Below the pieces are notes generated by a model that saw only the letters and a list, made by a program, of their open reading frames with translations, had not been told where the DNA came from and did no database searches. Positions 61,424 to 64,000 of a stretch of DNA of 64,000 bases are shown here, one piece after another. Every line of letters starts with the position of its first letter. Position 1 is the first letter of the stretch. Made by a program: the position numbers and the translations under genes. The stretch covers positions 186,001 to 250,000 of the forward strand of contig NZ_JAQSIO010000002.1 of assembly GCF_028649455.1 (NCBI RefSeq), given 5' to 3'. This stretch comes from Curvibacter microcysteis. GTDB taxonomy: Bacteria; Pseudomonadota; Gammaproteobacteria; Burkholderiales; Burkholderiaceae_C.

Positions 61424-63655
61424 TCAGGTCAGGCCGTTGGCCTGCAACCAGGCGGGCAGGGCGGCGGCGGGCAAGGGGCGGCTGAACAAATAGCCTTGCA
61501 GCACGAGGCTGCCTTGGCTTTGCAGCCAGTCTTGTTGTTCGCGGGTTTCCAAGCCTTCGGCGACCAGGGTTTTGCCCAGGCTTTGCGCCAGGCTCATGAC
61601 CGACAAGGTCAGGGCGCGCGCGGTGGGGCTGGCGGAGAGGTCCTGCACAAAGCTTTTGTCCAGCTTCAGCTCGCCAATCGGCAGCCGGTGCAGGTAGCTC
61701 AGGCTGGAGTAGCCCGTGCCAAAGTCGTCCAGGGAGAACACCAAGCCCTGTTGGTGCAGGCGTTTGATGTTGGCGGCCGTCACCGAGCGGGGGTCCATCA
61801 TCACGCTTTCGGTGATCTCCAGCACCAGGTCCTGGGGCGCCAAACCATGGCGCTGCAGAGCGGCTTCGATGTGCTGGGCCAAGTCGTTCTGGTGAAAGCT
61901 GCGTGCGGACAGGTTCAGCGCCAGTCGCGGCACCCGCAGACCGTCGCGTCGCCACTGCGCCATTTGTTGACAGCATTCGTCCAGCAGCCAGCGCGTCATG
62001 GCGTGGATCAGCCCGCTTTCTTCAGCCACCGGGATGAACTGGTCGGGCGGCACCCAACCCCATTGGGGGTGTTGCCAGCGCATCAAGGCCTCCACGCCAT
62101 GCAGGCTGAGGGCTTCTGCGCAGTCCAACTGGGGCTGGTAATGCAGGCTCAATTGACCCAGGGGCAGTGCCTGTCGGAGGGCGCGCTCCAGCGCGGCGCG
62201 GGCTTCGGTGCGCTGGTTCATGTCGGCGCTGAACAGCAGCAGGCTGTGCCGGGTTTCGCTCTTGGCCTGGTACATGGCCTGGTCGGCGTGGCGCAACAAG
62301 GCGTCAATGTGTTCCCCATCGCTGGGGTAGAGGGCGATGCCAATGCTGGCCTGCGGCGTGTGGGTTTGGCCCTCCAGTTGCACGGGCTCGCCCAGTGCCT
62401 GCAGCAGACCTTGGGCGGTTTGCACGGCTTGGTCCGGACCGCAGTCGCTCAGCAGCAGCACGAACTCGTCGCCCGCCAGGCGACCGGGCAGGGCTTCATC
62501 GCCGATGTGGCGCAGCAGGCGGTCTGCCACCGTGCGCAGCAAGGTGTCACCCGCCGCGTGGCCCTGGCTGTCATTGACGTGCTTGAAGCGGTCCAGATCG
62601 ATGTAGAGCAGGGCGCCGCCTTGCTGTGCGCTGGCCAGTTGCTGCAGGGCCGATTCTGCTTTTTGCCGGAACATCGTGCGGTTGGGCAGGCCGGTCAGCA
62701 CATCGAAGTAAGCCAGTTGGTGGATGCGCTGGCGCGAGGCTTCACGCTCCAAGGCAATGGCGCACAGGTGCACACACACCTCGACCAGGCGGTGGTGCAG
62801 TGCGTCGGGCACGCGCTGGTCCTGGAAGTAAAAGGCAAACGTACCCACCACCTGGCCCTGGTGGTTCTTGATCGGGCTGGACCAGCAGGCCTGCAAGCCG
62901 GTGGGGGCGAACAGGTCGCGGTAGTTCACCCACAGCGGGTCGGTCTGGATGTTGGTGACCAGCACGGGCTCACCACGCCAGGCCGCCGTGCCACAGGAGC
63001 CCGCCTGGGGGCCAATCGACTGGCCTTCAATGGCCTGGCCCACGTAGCTGGGCATGCTGGGGGCGGCCAGCGGGTGCACCTTGCCGTGTTCGTCCACGGC
63101 CAAGATGGTGGCGGTCACTTCGGGGGCGATGCGCTCCACTTCATGGCAAACCAGGTTCATCAGTTCGTGCAAGGGGGTTTCGCGCACCATGCTTTCGAGC
63201 ACCCGTTTTTGCAGCACCTCGTGCATTTTGGTCAGCGTGATGTCGCTGAACACGGTGATCGAGCTGGCGCCTCGGTCGGGCAGGTCGCAGCTGTTGATCA
63301 CCATGGACACCCAGCGGGGTTGGCCGCTGCGGCTGTACACCAGGGCCTCGCCATGGGCCTGACCGCGCAGCAGCAGGGCTTCCGCAATGGCCGGGGCCAG
63401 GCTGGGGTCGGAGTGGCGGCCCATCAGCATTTCAGCAGGAATGCGCCCCAGGGCTTCGAGGCTGCTGTAGTCCAGCAGCCGGGTGAAGCCGGCGTTCACA
63501 TAGACAATGCGCCGTTGCGCGTCGGTGATCATGACGGCGCTGTCGCTGGCGTCCAGCGCCCGCAGCAGGTTGCGCAAGGTGAGCGCATCGACTGATCCCG
63601 CCAGGCTGTGGTAGCGACCCAAAGGGTCTAGTTGAGGCGAGTCAATGGAAGTCAT
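61424..63655 (-). CDS. PAS-GAF-GGDEF-EAL protein, probable cyclic di-GMP phosphodiesterase
   Basis: 743 residues from ATG 63653-63655, which has GGGAGG upstream (GTG 63670 is an alternative). PAS is about 27-145, GAF about 160-305, GGDEF about 311-470, EAL about 495-735. The GGDEF motif reads AGDEF (394-398) and is likely non-catalytic. The EAL domain keeps EAL (522-524) in GVEALMRW, NLSARSF, EITES, DDFGTGYSS, KLDKSFV and VAEGLE, so hydrolysis of c-di-GMP is predicted. There is no membrane segment, so it is a cytosolic sensor; the GAF ligand is unknown. Converges with the chemoreceptor. Confidence 0.94.
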   Translation of the reverse strand: MTSIDSPQLDPLGRYHSLAGSVDALTLRNLLRALDASDSAVMITDAQRRIVYVNAGFTRLLDYSSLEALGRIPAEMLMGRHSDPSLAPAIAEALLLRGQAHGEALVYSRSGQPRWVSMVINSCDLPDRGASSITVFSDITLTKMHEVLQKRVLESMVRETPLHELMNLVCHEVERIAPEVTATILAVDEHGKVHPLAAPSMPSYVGQAIEGQSIGPQAGSCGTAAWRGEPVLVTNIQTDPLWVNYRDLFAPTGLQACWSSPIKNHQGQVVGTFAFYFQDQRVPDALHHRLVEVCVHLCAIALEREASRQRIHQLAYFDVLTGLPNRTMFRQKAESALQQLASAQQGGALLYIDLDRFKHVNDSQGHAAGDTLLRTVADRLLRHIGDEALPGRLAGDEFVLLLSDCGPDQAVQTAQGLLQALGEPVQLEGQTHTPQASIGIALYPSDGEHIDALLRHADQAMYQAKSETRHSLLLFSADMNQRTEARAALERALRQALPLGQLSLHYQPQLDCAEALSLHGVEALMRWQHPQWGWVPPDQFIPVAEESGLIHAMTRWLLDECCQQMAQWRRDGLRVPRLALNLSARSFHQNDLAQHIEAALQRHGLAPQDLVLEITESVMMDPRSVTAANIKRLHQQGLVFSLDDFGTGYSSLSYLHRLPIGELKLDKSFVQDLSASPTARALTLSVMSLAQSLGKTLVAEGLETREQQDWLQSQGSLVLQGYLFSRPLPAAALPAWLQANGLT

Positions 63656-63820
63656 AGCCCTCCCAGTCACGATCTGTAACCGTTTGTTCGGATGCTAGCA
63701 GTCTGGGCCGGGCGCGCAAGCCCCAAAACCCAGGGGATGTTTGAATAGGTGGGGCCTCTGGGCCTTGAATCGCGGCGCTTGCTGCGGTGCTGCAGGCAGG
63801 TCGGGGATAATCGGCGGCTA

Positions 63821-64000
63821 TGAGCGGCAACACCCTTGGACACCTTTTCTCCGTCACCAACTTTGGTGAATCCCACGGCCCAGCCATCGGCTGCGTGATC
63901 GACGGCTGCCCGCCGGGCATGAGCCTCTGCGAAGCGGACATCCAGCTGGAGCTGGACCGCCGGCGGCCCGGCACCAGCCGCCATGTGACGCAACGCCAAG
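63821..64000 (+). CDS. aroC: Chorismate synthase (5' part; continues beyond window)
   Basis: Final step of the shikimate pathway, EPSP to chorismate. The first 60 codons are present: [20 protein letters not shown] is the family start and contains the first AroC signature; [18 protein letters not shown] and [14 protein letters not shown] follow, including the FMN/phosphate-binding Arg cluster. It is truncated by the right edge. It is divergent from the EAL protein across 165 bp, where I see no other gene. Confidence 0.96.

Noticed and set aside
61496-63595. 699-codon plus-strand open frame opposite the EAL protein
   Set aside because: Shadow of a multidomain gene whose domains are clear on the minus strand.

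Overview
The window is a GC-rich chromosomal segment from a betaproteobacterium of the order Burkholderiales, most likely family Comamonadaceae. This is inferred from gene content: Bug-type tripartite-tricarboxylate solute receptors, a trxA-rho pair, a gloB-methyltransferase-rnhA cluster and a thyA-folA pair. It is densely packed with about 61 protein genes, one tRNA and one small SRP RNA. I saw no prophage, insertion sequence or CRISPR array. No database search was possible, so family names rest on motifs and architecture read from the translations.

Layout. 0-3.2 kb (minus): class II aldolase, peptide-type ABC receptor and ABC permease, apparently one uptake operon. 3.5-5.4 kb (minus): trxA then rho, each followed by a terminator-like hairpin. 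5.7-10.7 kb: flavoprotein, small lipoprotein, diguanylate cyclase, potassium channel, SRP RNA, cytochrome b561. 10.8-14.1 kb (plus): dnaX, ybaB, recR, the replication and recombination cluster. 14.2-24 kb: MAPEG protein, orphan ABC receptor, MltD-like transglycosylase, gloB, methyltransferase, rnhA, mobA, moaA, and an SDR plus aldehyde dehydrogenase pair. 24-26.4 kb: candidate small RNA or micro-ORF unit, tRNA-Arg(UCU), a YfcG-type GST and an unknown protein. 26.5-32.2 kb (minus): acyl-CoA catabolism genes with a Crp/Fnr regulator. 32.3-38.3 kb: FimV-like protein, D-2-hydroxyacid dehydrogenase, lexA with two SOS boxes, asparaginase. 38.4-42.1 kb: ilvD, divergent LysR, lgt. 42.3-49.1 kb (plus): a malonate-type operon (GntR regulator, malonyl-CoA decarboxylase, Bug receptor, enoyl-CoA hydratase homologue, MatB-like ligase, exported hydrolase). 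49.2-51.1 kb (minus): thyA, folA, DUF4337. 51.2-59 kb: exported phytochelatin-synthase-like protein, carboxymuconolactone decarboxylase-like protein, FAD oxidase with divergent LysR, DUF2069, BrkB, hydrolase and metY. 59.1-64 kb: CBS protein, chemoreceptor, PAS-GAF-GGDEF-EAL protein and the start of aroC.

Most notable points. dnaX carries a nine-A run at the domain III/IV boundary, with stop codons immediately downstream in both alternative frames, the arrangement expected of a slippage site that makes a short gamma subunit. The mat-like operon carries a Bug receptor where a MatC carrier might be expected, and is preceded by three 10-bp-phased AATTA repeats. A small minus-strand unit at 24.1-24.4 kb ends in a strong terminator but encodes only a 25-codon ORF. 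The phytochelatin-synthase-like protein keeps Cys, His and Asp at family spacing but begins with a signal peptide.
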